DNA of 19,425 nt from Phycisphaerales bacterium UBA1910 (GTDB taxonomy: Bacteria; Planctomycetota; Phycisphaerae; Phycisphaerales; UBA1924), in NCBI GenBank assembly GCA_002337545.1, contig DDGE01000027.1, positions 29,008 through 48,432 of the forward strand, written 5' to 3'. Both the position numbers and the translations under genes were made by a program. Under the pieces are notes generated by a model. The model searched no databases and had not been told where the DNA came from. It saw only the letters and a list, made by a program, of their open reading frames with translations. Below are positions 1 to 7,136 of this stretch, in pieces (position 1 is the stretch's first letter; each line of letters begins with the position of its first letter).

Positions 1-97
1 GCATCATGACGATTGCGTGGGCCGGGCCTACCATCTCGACCCCACGGGACGGGCGTGTTTCGTGGACGAGACGGACATCACACCGGAGATTCCCAGC

Positions 98-568
98 ATG
101 GAAACCACATTGATCATCCTCAAGCCCGATGCCGTCCAGCGCGGTCTGATGGGCAAAATCATCACCCGCTTCGAAGAGAAGGGCTTGGCCATCGTCGGCA
201 TGAAGATGATGACCATCTCCCAGGAACTCGCGGGGACCCACTACAAAGACCATCAGGGCAAGCCCTTCTACGACGGGCTCGTCGGGTTCATGACCTCTTC
301 ACCCGTGTGTGTCATGGCCGTTCGTGGCATCGGTGCGATCACCATCGCACGCTCGATGATGGGGGCAACATTCGGATCCAAGGCCGATGCGGGCACCATT
401 CGTGGCGACTTTGGGGTATCGAACTCTTTCAACCTGATTCACGGCTCCGACTCGCCTGAGGCTGCCGAGCGTGAACTCGGGTTGTTCTTCAACGAAGGTG
501 AAATCCAAGAGCTTGATCGTGCAATCGAGAGCTGGGTCTATGACATGAGCTCTGGTACACCTGAGTAA
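98..568 (+). CDS. ndk: Nucleoside diphosphate kinase
   Basis: This 156-residue cytosolic enzyme transfers the gamma phosphate of ATP to nucleoside diphosphates through a phosphohistidine intermediate. The N-terminus METTLIILKPDAVQRGLMGK is typical of the family, and the active-site segment NSFNLIHGSDSPEAAERE places the catalytic His at residue 115. The length is slightly above the usual 140-150. The ATG at 98 was chosen because family homology begins exactly there and a GGAG at 85-88 lies 9 bases upstream; the frame stays open back to the window edge, but that extension does not look like NDK. One local oddity is AVRGIGAI around residues 74-81, where family members I recall usually have VWEG.NAI. 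The gene ends just before a strong terminator shared with csrA. Confidence 0.97.
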   Translation: METTLIILKPDAVQRGLMGKIITRFEEKGLAIVGMKMMTISQELAGTHYKDHQGKPFYDGLVGFMTSSPVCVMAVRGIGAITIARSMMGATFGSKADAGTIRGDFGVSNSFNLIHGSDSPEAAERELGLFFNEGEIQELDRAIESWVYDMSSGTPE

Positions 569-597
569 TCTATTCGATTCGTTCGGATCACAACGAA

Positions 598-625
598 AAC
601 GCCCCGCAATGCGGGGCGTTTTTTT
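598..625. terminator. Bidirectional intrinsic terminator between ndk and csrA
   Basis: A perfect 10-bp stem (AACGCCCCGC / GCGGGGCGTT) with an AAT loop is followed by a run of seven T on the plus strand. On the minus strand the same stem is followed by TTTTCGTT. It sits between the 3' ends of the convergent ndk and csrA genes and should stop transcription from both sides. Confidence 0.9.
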
Positions 626-657
626 GAGATTCGTCTTTGTACTTTAGAGACTCAGAA

Positions 658-885
658 TCATTGGGCAGTCGCTGGCTTGATCTCGCCAATCACAGCGGGC
701 GGCTCTTCGATCTCGATGATGATCTGGTCCGCGATCTCTCGCCGGTGGATCTCGACATCACGCGGGAAATCAAAGGCAACGCGTACTCGTTCGCCTTTGA
801 CGCTCGCAATTCGAACAACGCCGATCGGGTTCTTGGGGTCTCCGATGACGACTTCTTCGCCTTCTCTTCGTGTGATGACCAGCAT
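658..885 (-). CDS. csrA: Carbon storage regulator CsrA
   Basis: CsrA is a small dimeric RNA-binding protein that blocks or protects mRNAs by binding GGA motifs near ribosome binding sites. The protein starts MLVITRREGEEVVIG and continues with GVVRIASVKGERVRVAF and DVEIHRREI, the standard beta-strand pattern with the RNA-binding edge strands. At 75 residues it is close to the Bacillus form (about 74) and longer than the E. coli form (61), with an acidic and proline-containing extension at the C-terminus. The ATG whose complement lies at 883-885 is chosen because homology begins there and GGAGTG precedes it by about 8 bases. A longer in-frame upstream reading has no family match. It has its own promoter-like sequence at 931-958 and converges on ndk. 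Confidence 0.97.
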   Translation of the reverse strand: MLVITRREGEEVVIGDPKNPIGVVRIASVKGERVRVAFDFPRDVEIHRREIADQIIIEIEEPPAVIGEIKPATAQ

Positions 886-930
886 CCGTTGCTCACTCCG
901 TATGTCGGAACGGCTTTGTCCCGATGTTGC

Positions 931-958
931 AGTATACCAGTGTGAGTAGGGGGGGCAA
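931..958 (-). promoter_or_regulatory. Probable sigma70-type promoter of csrA
   Basis: On the minus strand TTGCCC (plus 953-958) and TATACT (plus 931-936) are separated by 16 bases, matching 4 of 6 and 5 of 6 consensus positions. Transcription would start about 40 bases before the csrA ATG, leaving a short leader that holds several GGA triplets. Confidence 0.5.
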
Positions 959-1098
959 GAAGAATCTGGTTCATAACCCCTAAGCATGACTGTAATTACG
1001 CACAGGGCCCGGCGGATATCGGACCTTCGGGCGCATTTAGAGGCGGGAAACAGGGAATTACGGAGTGGGCGAGCTCAGCCGTCCGCTGAATCTGATCA

Positions 1099-1401
1099 TT
1101 ACTCGTCTTCGATCGATTCTACAGACCGGATCTCAGGGACATAGGTCTTGAGATTCTGTTCGATCCCGAGTCGGAGGGTCATGTTTGAAGAGGGGCATCC
1201 AACGCAGGCACCGTGCATCCTGATGCGTGCGACTCCATCCTGGGTGACTTCGACGAGCTCGATGTCGCCGCCATCGTTTTGTACGGAGGGCCGAATTCGA
1301 TCGATGACCAGCGCGACTCGCTCAGAAATCGATAACCCCTCGCTTGAGTCAGCTGGTTTGGAATCGTCGATCGGATTGCCGCCTTTGGTGACATGGACCA
1401 T
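1099..1401 (-). CDS. NifU-like (Nfu) iron-sulfur cluster scaffold protein
   Basis: This is a 100-residue protein of the NifU C-terminal-domain family, which carries a transient [4Fe-4S] cluster and passes it to apoproteins. The diagnostic part is IRPSVQNDGGDIELVEV followed by GACVGCPSSNMTL, which contains the cluster-binding CxxC (Cys66 and Cys69). A leading segment of about 25 residues rich in Ser, Asp and Lys has no recognised role. The stand-alone domain is typical of many bacteria. The start is the ATG complementary to 1399-1401. No Shine-Dalgarno is visible, but TAGAAT ends 5 bases before the start, suggesting a leaderless mRNA. The gene is divergent from the lipoprotein gene at 1468. 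I see no suf or nif gene beside it. Confidence 0.92.
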   Translation of the reverse strand: MVHVTKGGNPIDDSKPADSSEGLSISERVALVIDRIRPSVQNDGGDIELVEVTQDGVARIRMHGACVGCPSSNMTLRLGIEQNLKTYVPEIRSVESIEDE

Positions 1402-1406
1402 GCGTC

Positions 1407-1412
1407 ATTCTA
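1407..1412 (-). promoter_or_regulatory. -10-like element of nfu, possible leaderless start
   Basis: TAGAAT on the minus strand ends 5 bases before the nfu ATG, with no Shine-Dalgarno between. There is no convincing -35 element. It belongs to a set of seven similar sites in this window. Confidence 0.4.
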
Positions 1413-1457
1413 GGTGTTCTCGACCCCGCAGTTCCAGCGTTTCGTGCCACACGACAC

Positions 1458-1463
1458 TACACT
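1458..1463 (+). promoter_or_regulatory. -10-like element of the lipoprotein gene
   Basis: TACACT ends 4 bases before the ATG at 1468 and 7 bases before the second ATG at 1471. No clear Shine-Dalgarno or -35 is visible. A start of transcription at or near the start codon would make the mRNA leaderless. Confidence 0.3.
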
Positions 1464-1467
1464 AGAG

Positions 1468-3015
1468 ATGATGAAGACGCATACCAAGCTCGCATTGATC
1501 CTGTCACTCTCATCCGTCACACTCCTCTGCGCGTGCTCATCCTCGAGCATGTATGAGCCCTCTGGGAATCCTCTGCTCGATTTGCGCAACCCGGAACTGC
1601 TCGAGCGTGATCGGGTCGCGGCGGCTCAGGCGGCCTGGGTTGAGGTTGAGCAAGGCATCAGGGATCGCGAACGCACGCGATACGCCATGAAGAATCTCGC
1701 ATGGTCCGGTGGCACGGATACCGAACTGCGACTGGTGATTATCGATCTTCTGATGTCAGATCGGTCGACTGAAGGGGACGCAGACTCGCGAGCGATGGCG
1801 AGATTGTTGCTTCCCACCGAGCGAGATCAGGAGGCGGTGCGTGTGATTGCGTACCACGCGGTTGAATCTGGCTGGGATGAACTGATCCCCTCGTTTGTGC
1901 GCAGTCTCTCCCGCCCAATCCCGGGGGTTCCAGATCAAGATCGTGCGGAGTTCGAGGCGATCCAACGCCTCAGCGGAGACTTCCCGATCGAACGGGTCGT
2001 GTTCGATGTTTTCCTGAACCCGACCCAGGAAACTGCGACACAGCAGGAGAACGCGGTGCTCCGCAGCGGTGATCGCACCCGTGATCAGGCATGGGGCTTG
2101 CTCGGGCGTCTTGATCAGTCCGGCGAGATGCGTGACCAGTTTATTTCATCCGTCGATATCGCGGACGAGCGGATCGATACCCAATCGCGAGAACTCATCG
2201 AGGATCTTCGTCTGGCGAGGGACGAACTCGGGGTGCTTCCTGACACCAGTATGGAAGTTGCTTGGCTCGGCTCTCTCCGGCACCATGAAGACGCTCGCAA
2301 CCGTGCCCAGAACGAGCAATGGTGGGCAGAGACCCGGTCAGCGGTTCGTTCGCTCCAGGATTTCCAGCGACAAGATTTGCGTTTGCGGAATCTTGAGCCA
2401 ATCAGATGGGTGCATCAGAATCAGCCCGGGTGGCTCAATCTGGATCGAGAAGGCGTGTTTGGGTTGCTTAACTCCAGGCTTCGTGGACGAACCGTCCATA
2501 AACGGAAGCCAGGGCGAGGCGAAGAGCCACGGCTTGAACGCCTGGGTGACTGGATTGACCGGATGAGCTGGGGAGATCTGCTCACGGTGCTTGTGGTCGA
2601 CCAGTCTTTGGAGTCGGAGCAAGTTCAGAAGCAGTTGTTCACCCAACGGGCGCTGGACAAAAAAGACGACTCAACTGAGTACGGCGGGGTTATCGAGAGT
2701 GGTTCCCAGTTCGATTGGCGAGCCGTTCTGTTCAGGCCGCGGCAGCGTGATCGCATCAGCGATGAGCGGTTTGTAGCGAGTGACGATATGTTCAGGTTTA
2801 GTGACCGATCTCTGGCGCATTATCATTTCCATGCGAATGAACGGAACAACGCTCGTCACGCGGGGCCCTCGATCCAGGACTTGCGAAATGCGCTGGCGTC
2901 TCAACGGACAGGTGTTGTGCTGACATCTTTGAGTTCGGATGAGCTCAACGCGGATGTGTACTTTGGCAACGGCGTCGTCGTGGATCTGGGAGTGATTGAT
3001 TCCAGATCGCATTGA
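1468..3015 (+). CDS. Predicted lipoprotein of unknown function with a His-rich C-terminal motif
   Basis: This is a 515-residue protein that I do not recognise by family. It begins MMKTHTKLALILSL with a hydrophobic segment ending LLCACSSSS, a good lipobox with lipidation probably at Cys23, so it should be membrane-anchored outside the cytoplasm. The body is rich in Arg, Glu, Asp and Leu and probably helical. Near the C-terminus HYHFHANERNN (residues 451-461) is followed by AGPSIQDL (465-472) and a hydrophobic strand-like end, FGNGVVVDLGVI. The order H-x-H, then P-S-x-x-D, recalls JAMM/JAB metalloproteases, but the spacing is longer and I cannot point to the catalytic Glu. The ATG at 1468 or 1471 gives the signal peptide; longer in-frame versions place it internally. 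The gene is divergent from nfu and its stop lies 113 bases before the M20 hydrolase start. Confidence 0.8.
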   Translation: MMKTHTKLALILSLSSVTLLCACSSSSMYEPSGNPLLDLRNPELLERDRVAAAQAAWVEVEQGIRDRERTRYAMKNLAWSGGTDTELRLVIIDLLMSDRSTEGDADSRAMARLLLPTERDQEAVRVIAYHAVESGWDELIPSFVRSLSRPIPGVPDQDRAEFEAIQRLSGDFPIERVVFDVFLNPTQETATQQENAVLRSGDRTRDQAWGLLGRLDQSGEMRDQFISSVDIADERIDTQSRELIEDLRLARDELGVLPDTSMEVAWLGSLRHHEDARNRAQNEQWWAETRSAVRSLQDFQRQDLRLRNLEPIRWVHQNQPGWLNLDREGVFGLLNSRLRGRTVHKRKPGRGEEPRLERLGDWIDRMSWGDLLTVLVVDQSLESEQVQKQLFTQRALDKKDDSTEYGGVIESGSQFDWRAVLFRPRQRDRISDERFVASDDMFRFSDRSLAHYHFHANERNNARHAGPSIQDLRNALASQRTGVVLTSLSSDELNADVYFGNGVVVDLGVIDSRSH

Positions 3016-3117
3016 AGGCGCAGAAAATTTCCAAACCGTTTCTAGCCCTATCAGGTTTAAACCGCGATCGGCAGAAATCGGGGCTATTGACGCTGGAAGG
3101 GCGATTTGATCCGCCCA

Positions 3118-3123
3118 TACACT
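3118..3123 (+). promoter_or_regulatory. -10-like element before the M20 hydrolase GTG
   Basis: TACACT ends 5 bases before the GTG at 3129, in a region with no Shine-Dalgarno at a usable distance. TTGACG at 3087-3092 is too far away (25-base spacer) to be a normal -35. It supports GTG 3129 as a leaderless start and as the head of the ast-like cluster. Confidence 0.35.
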
Positions 3124-3128
3124 CGCCT

Positions 3129-4343
3129 GTGCAACTGACAGAACTTGAACAACGCGTCGCGAAGAATATCGAATCTCGGGCTCATGATCTGCTCGAAGAC
3201 CTTCGTCTCCATGTCTCAATCCCTACGGGGGGCAACAATCAACCCGCGATCGAAGAGACGCGTGAGCGATTCGGTATCCGGCTGCAGGAGCTGGGGGCAA
3301 AGACGCACATGGTCCCTGGAGATCCCAAGCCGGATTGGCTTCAAGGCGACCAGCAAGGCTACTACACGCCTCCGACGGTTGTTTCAGAACGACTGAATGG
3401 TGCAAAGGAGAACCGGGTGCTGGTGGCGGGGCATCTGGATACGGTGCACGATCCCGAGGGTGATTTTCGAGAACTCTCAATCGCAACGGATGGAAAGACT
3501 GCGTTGGGCCCCGGCTGTGTCGATATGAAGGGGGGGCTTGTGATCGCGGTCGCTGCCTTGGAGGCACTCGAGGAATGCGGAGTGGGGGCCAACTGGACCT
3601 TCACGATGAATGCCGACGAGGAAACCGGGACATACCACAGCGAGCAGGCGCTTATCGAGCAGGCGAAGCTGCACGACTTCGGGCTCGCGCTTGAGCCGGC
3701 GCTCCCGGGTGGCGAACTCGCGATTGAGCGTGTCGGTTCAGGGCAGTTCATGATCGAAACGACGGGAAAAAGCGCACATGTCGGTCGTGCGTTTACAGAC
3801 GGAGTCTCGGCAGTCGTCAAGCTCGCGGAATGCATTCAAGAGTCATCCCGGTTCCCGGAGCCGGAGCGAGGCAAGATTCTCAATATCGGACCTGTCAAGG
3901 GTGGGGTCGCGACGAACGCGGTTCCCGATTCTGCCTTTGCCTGGGGGAATGTACGCTTTGCGGACAACTCGATTGCCGATGAGTTAGGCGTGCAGCTTGA
4001 TGCGTTACAAACCGATGGGGACGCGATGCCCGCGGTCAAGGTATACCGGAGCTTTAACAGACCGGCCAAACCCTTGATCCCAGAGACCGAACAGCTCGCG
4101 CTCCGTGCTCGATCTGTCGCCGAGGCGCTGGGGCAGAAACTCCCCTTCGCCAAAACTGGCGGAGTCTGTGACGGGAATGTGCTTCAGAACGCTGGTTTGC
4201 CCACGATCGACACGCTCGGCGTGCGTGGCGGCGGGCTGCACACCAAGGATGAATGGATTGATCTTTCGAGCCTCGTTGAACGCTGCCAGTTGCTTGCGAT
4301 ATTGATCGCACGCCTCTCGGCAGGCGGTTCCGCGGCACTGTAA
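3129..4343 (+). CDS. M20 family metallohydrolase, glutamate carboxypeptidase (CPG2)-like
   Basis: This is a 404-residue dizinc hydrolase that cleaves an amide bond next to a carboxylate, of the ArgE/DapE/carboxypeptidase G2 group. All expected metal and catalytic residues are visible: AGHLDTV (His102, Asp104), GPGCVDMKGG (bridging Asp132), ADEETG (base Glu164, ligand Glu165), LALEPA (Glu189) and GLHTKDE (His371). The central lid domain carries TGKSAHVG. The overall pattern recalls carboxypeptidase G2, which splits N-acyl-glutamates. Being first in a cluster with an aminotransferase, AstA and AstD, it may hydrolyse N-succinylglutamate in place of AstE; that is inference. The start is uncertain: a TTG at 3012 overlapping the previous stop would add 39 non-conserved residues, while GTG 3129 gives the family's usual length and has a -10-like TACACT just before it. 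Confidence 0.9.
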   Translation: MQLTELEQRVAKNIESRAHDLLEDLRLHVSIPTGGNNQPAIEETRERFGIRLQELGAKTHMVPGDPKPDWLQGDQQGYYTPPTVVSERLNGAKENRVLVAGHLDTVHDPEGDFRELSIATDGKTALGPGCVDMKGGLVIAVAALEALEECGVGANWTFTMNADEETGTYHSEQALIEQAKLHDFGLALEPALPGGELAIERVGSGQFMIETTGKSAHVGRAFTDGVSAVVKLAECIQESSRFPEPERGKILNIGPVKGGVATNAVPDSAFAWGNVRFADNSIADELGVQLDALQTDGDAMPAVKVYRSFNRPAKPLIPETEQLALRARSVAEALGQKLPFAKTGGVCDGNVLQNAGLPTIDTLGVRGGGLHTKDEWIDLSSLVERCQLLAILIARLSAGGSAAL

Positions 4344-4375
4344 ACCTCAACTCTTTGATACAGAGGAGCAATGTC

Positions 4376-5827
4376 ATGTCGGCACCAACGACGGCAACCA
4401 ACACAACAACAGGCAAAGCGATCAGCAACGACCCGGCGATCCAGTCAAGCATCGATGCGCTCGTCGAGCAGGTCATGGAGCATAACCGGAGCATTACAGA
4501 CACCAAAGCTCCAAATGCCGAGATCGCAGAATCGTTCAAATCAATCATCGAGCGATGTAAAGCGGTCAAAGGCAACAACCTTGTCTATCCCTCCATCGGG
4601 TCGGGTGCGGGCAATGGCGCACTCGTGGAGATGGCTGATGGTTCGGTGAAGTGGGACATGCTTACCGGTATCGGGGTTCATTTCCTGGGTCATGGCAATC
4701 CCAAGGTCATCAAGGCGCAACTCGTCGCCGGCATCAATGAGGCCACGAAGCACGGAAACCTGCAGACCAACTTTGGTGCGTACGAGTTCGGCGAAAAGCT
4801 CGTAAAACTCGCTTCTCGCAGCTCGAACCTGAAGCATGCTTTCCTGACAACATCGGGCGCGATGGCGAACGAGAGTGCGATCAAGGTGTGCTACCAGAAG
4901 CACGCTCCCGCCTCGCGGGTGATTGCCTTCGAGCACTGCTTCATGGGACGATCTGTCACCATGGCCCAAATCGGCGATTCGGCGGGCGGGCGCGTTGGTA
5001 TTCCGCTTTCGACGCAGGTCGATTACATCCCTTTCTATAACGATGCAGTTGCCGATGAGATGGGTGGTCCGGCGAAGTTCACCGACTACTGCGTCCAGCG
5101 TCTGCAAGAATACATCACCCGCTATCCCAAGCAGCACGCGTGCTTCATCTTCGAGCTCGTGCAGGGTGAGGGCGGCTTCAATGTGGCCAAGCGGGACTTC
5201 TTCAAGGCCCTCATGGATGTCTGTCGTGACAACGGCATCGCGATCTGGGATGATGAGATTCAAAGCTTCGGGCGGACCGAATCGATGTTCGCGTATGAGC
5301 AGTATGACCTGGGTGAATATGTCGATGTGTTCTGCGTAGGCAAGATGACGCAGGCGTGCGCAACACTCTGGACCGAGCGATACAACCCAAAGCCCGGTCT
5401 TCTGAGTGGCACATTCACCGGCAACACCAGCGACTTTACCGTCGGCTCATTGCTGCTCGATGAGTTAAGCAGCAATGATTACTACGGCCCAAAGGGAAAG
5501 TTTGCCATACATCACGCTGAGTTCCGCTCACAGGTGAAGAAACTGATCGACAAGCATCCCGATTGGTTCCCAGATGCGCCGGAAACAAAGGAACTCGTCG
5601 GCGGTGTCGGCGGCATGATGAAGTTCACCCCGTTTGGGGGTGAGAAGGCCAAGGTCACGAAGACCTGCAAGTACGCGTACGAGGAGGGGGTCATCTCCTT
5701 CTACTGTGGACACGGCCCGTTCCATGTGCGGATGCTCCCGCCGCTGCCAGTCATGAAGATGGAAGACTGGCCTCGCGTCTTCGAGTGCCTCGAGCGTGCA
5801 CTTTCGCGCGTCGCGCAGGAGGGCTGA
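4376..5827 (+). CDS. Class III (omega) aminotransferase, probably acting on succinylornithine or ornithine
   Basis: This is a 483-residue PLP enzyme of the acetylornithine/ornithine/4-aminobutyrate aminotransferase fold. TTSGAMANESAIK (from residue 157) is the phosphate-binding motif. IWDDEIQSFGRTE holds the Asp (293) that pairs with the PLP ring nitrogen, and CVGKMTQACATLW holds the Schiff-base Lys (323). In an AST route the job would be that of AstC, converting succinylornithine plus 2-oxoglutarate to succinylglutamate semialdehyde. The sequence is divergent: DEVQTGFGRTG is usual, and GKMTQAC resembles the GKKTQVC of lysine 6-aminotransferase as I recall it, so ornithine or lysine are alternative substrates. 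The ATG at 4376 follows GAGGAG (4362-4367) by 8 bases. A spacer of 32 bases separates it from the hydrolase gene and 3 bases from astA. Confidence 0.9.
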   Translation: MSAPTTATNTTTGKAISNDPAIQSSIDALVEQVMEHNRSITDTKAPNAEIAESFKSIIERCKAVKGNNLVYPSIGSGAGNGALVEMADGSVKWDMLTGIGVHFLGHGNPKVIKAQLVAGINEATKHGNLQTNFGAYEFGEKLVKLASRSSNLKHAFLTTSGAMANESAIKVCYQKHAPASRVIAFEHCFMGRSVTMAQIGDSAGGRVGIPLSTQVDYIPFYNDAVADEMGGPAKFTDYCVQRLQEYITRYPKQHACFIFELVQGEGGFNVAKRDFFKALMDVCRDNGIAIWDDEIQSFGRTESMFAYEQYDLGEYVDVFCVGKMTQACATLWTERYNPKPGLLSGTFTGNTSDFTVGSLLLDELSSNDYYGPKGKFAIHHAEFRSQVKKLIDKHPDWFPDAPETKELVGGVGGMMKFTPFGGEKAKVTKTCKYAYEEGVISFYCGHGPFHVRMLPPLPVMKMEDWPRVFECLERALSRVAQEG

Positions 5828-5830
5828 TCT

Positions 5831-7108
5831 ATGCCCAAATCAACCCCTCAGTTCGTCGTCCGACGAGCAATGAACTCGGATCTGCCGACACTGCACAAGC
5901 TGTCGAAGATGGTGCATTTCATCAACCTGCCACCGGATCAGGAGATCATTGCCAACAAGATTCGTAACTCACGGCAGAGTTTTCTGCGTGCGGCCCGCGA
6001 TGCAAAGACGGTCCACAAACCACCGATGGAAAGCACTTCCAGCGGCCTCTCCGAAAAGACCGCGATGGCAGATATTTTCATGTTCGTCATCGAGGAACTG
6101 AACACGGAAGGATGTATCGGTTCTTCACAGGTCGTTTCACAGATGGGCGGCGTCGGACACCCGAATGTCTGCTTCAAGCTTGAAACGCGTGAGAAGTACG
6201 CGGAAGACTTGAAGTTCGGGACGAAGCACACGGTCGCACGCGTGTACCTCGATGAGTCAGGTCCGACGGAGCTCGGCGGGCTGATCATGCAACCGAGTTT
6301 TAGAGGCCACAAGCTCAAGCTGGGCAAGTTCACTTCACTCGTTCGATTCCACTTTATCGCGCTGCATCGAAAGATGTTCCGGCCAACTATTTTGGCGGAA
6401 CTGATGGCTCCGATCTCCAGCAAGGGTGAGTCTCTCGTGTGGGATACCCTCGGGCGAAGGTTTATCCCGCTGAGTTATGACGAGGCCGATCGATTTTGTC
6501 AGTACTCCCGAAACTTCATGACAGATCTGCTTCCTGAGGGAGATATCCATCTTTCTCTACTTCCGCCCCAGGCAAGGGCGCAGGTTGGTGAGGTCGGCCC
6601 GGAAACTGTACCTGCTCGGCGGATGCTTGAGCGTCTCGGGTTTGAGTACCACGGGTTTGTCGATCCGTTCGATGGCGGCCCGTACATCACGGCCAAAACG
6701 GATGAGATCCAGATCGTCAAAGACACCTTCTCCGCAGAGTTGGGGCCTTCGATCAAGCACGAACAGACGAATAAAGCCGGCATCGTTTCAGTTCTGAACA
6801 ATGACGGCGATTTCCGGGCGGTGCAGTGTGCCTTCCAGATCGATCGTTCGGGGCGCATCCGTGTCACATCAGAAACAGCCATTGCACTCCGGGCCGAGCC
6901 GGGGATGATGGCTGGCTGTACACCGATGCGAGTACCGATCGAACCCGGTCGCGATGAGAAGAAACGGGCAGCATCGAAAGCTTCTAAGAAGAAGTCGGTA
7001 GCGAAGAAAGCCGCCCCAAAGAGCGGTAAGAAAGCCCAGAAGAAGAAATCACAATCGAAAGCATCTGCGAAGAAGACCACGACAAAGCGTGCGTCCAGAA
7101 CGAGATAG
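5831..7108 (+). CDS. astA: Arginine/ornithine N-succinyltransferase AstA with a lysine-rich C-terminal tail
   Basis: AstA transfers succinyl from succinyl-CoA to the alpha-amino group of arginine (some relatives use ornithine), the first step of the AST catabolic pathway. Family marks include WDTLGRRFIPLSYDEADRFC, GEVGPETVPARRMLERLGFE and FVDPFDGGP, which align in order with my recollection of E. coli AstA. At 425 residues it is about 80 longer than that enzyme. Much of the excess is a tail from residue 375 to the end (6953-7105) of Lys, Ala, Ser, Arg and Thr, with 22 basic residues among 51, resembling histone H1-type tails. AELMAPI stands where I recall AEMRG in E. coli, which could reflect a different substrate. 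AGGAGGG (5817-5823) lies 7 bases before the ATG, inside the end of the aminotransferase gene, so the two are translationally close. Confidence 0.93.
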   Translation: MPKSTPQFVVRRAMNSDLPTLHKLSKMVHFINLPPDQEIIANKIRNSRQSFLRAARDAKTVHKPPMESTSSGLSEKTAMADIFMFVIEELNTEGCIGSSQVVSQMGGVGHPNVCFKLETREKYAEDLKFGTKHTVARVYLDESGPTELGGLIMQPSFRGHKLKLGKFTSLVRFHFIALHRKMFRPTILAELMAPISSKGESLVWDTLGRRFIPLSYDEADRFCQYSRNFMTDLLPEGDIHLSLLPPQARAQVGEVGPETVPARRMLERLGFEYHGFVDPFDGGPYITAKTDEIQIVKDTFSAELGPSIKHEQTNKAGIVSVLNNDGDFRAVQCAFQIDRSGRIRVTSETAIALRAEPGMMAGCTPMRVPIEPGRDEKKRAASKASKKKSVAKKAAPKSGKKAQKKKSQSKASAKKTTTKRASRTR

Positions 7109-7136
7109 AAAGTCTATAGGCAACAGAGGTGCATCA

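Noticed and set aside
2..97. Open frame continuing upstream of the ndk ATG, with a GTG at 17
   Set aside because: NDK homology begins exactly at 98 with a GGAG nearby, and the upstream translation does not resemble the family. The stretch may be the end or spacer of a preceding gene; an in-frame stop at 7-9 in another frame could end one, but nothing supports it further.
637..949. Open frames on the plus strand across csrA
   Set aside because: They are antisense to a clear CsrA and match no family pattern.
959..1098. Search for a small gene or RNA between nfu and csrA
   Set aside because: No frame with start, ribosome site and plausible protein, no clear hairpin plus T run; only the csrA promoter side is supported.
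3054..3063. Perfect 10-base palindrome GGTTTAAACC upstream of the M20 hydrolase
   Set aside because: A single short palindrome with no second copy seen in the window and no regulator gene nearby; too little to call an operator.
3012..3128. TTG start at 3012 overlapping the lipoprotein stop for the M20 hydrolase
   Set aside because: The extra 39 residues look unconserved and there is no Shine-Dalgarno; GTG 3129 gives the usual length and has a -10-like element just before it. Some doubt remains.
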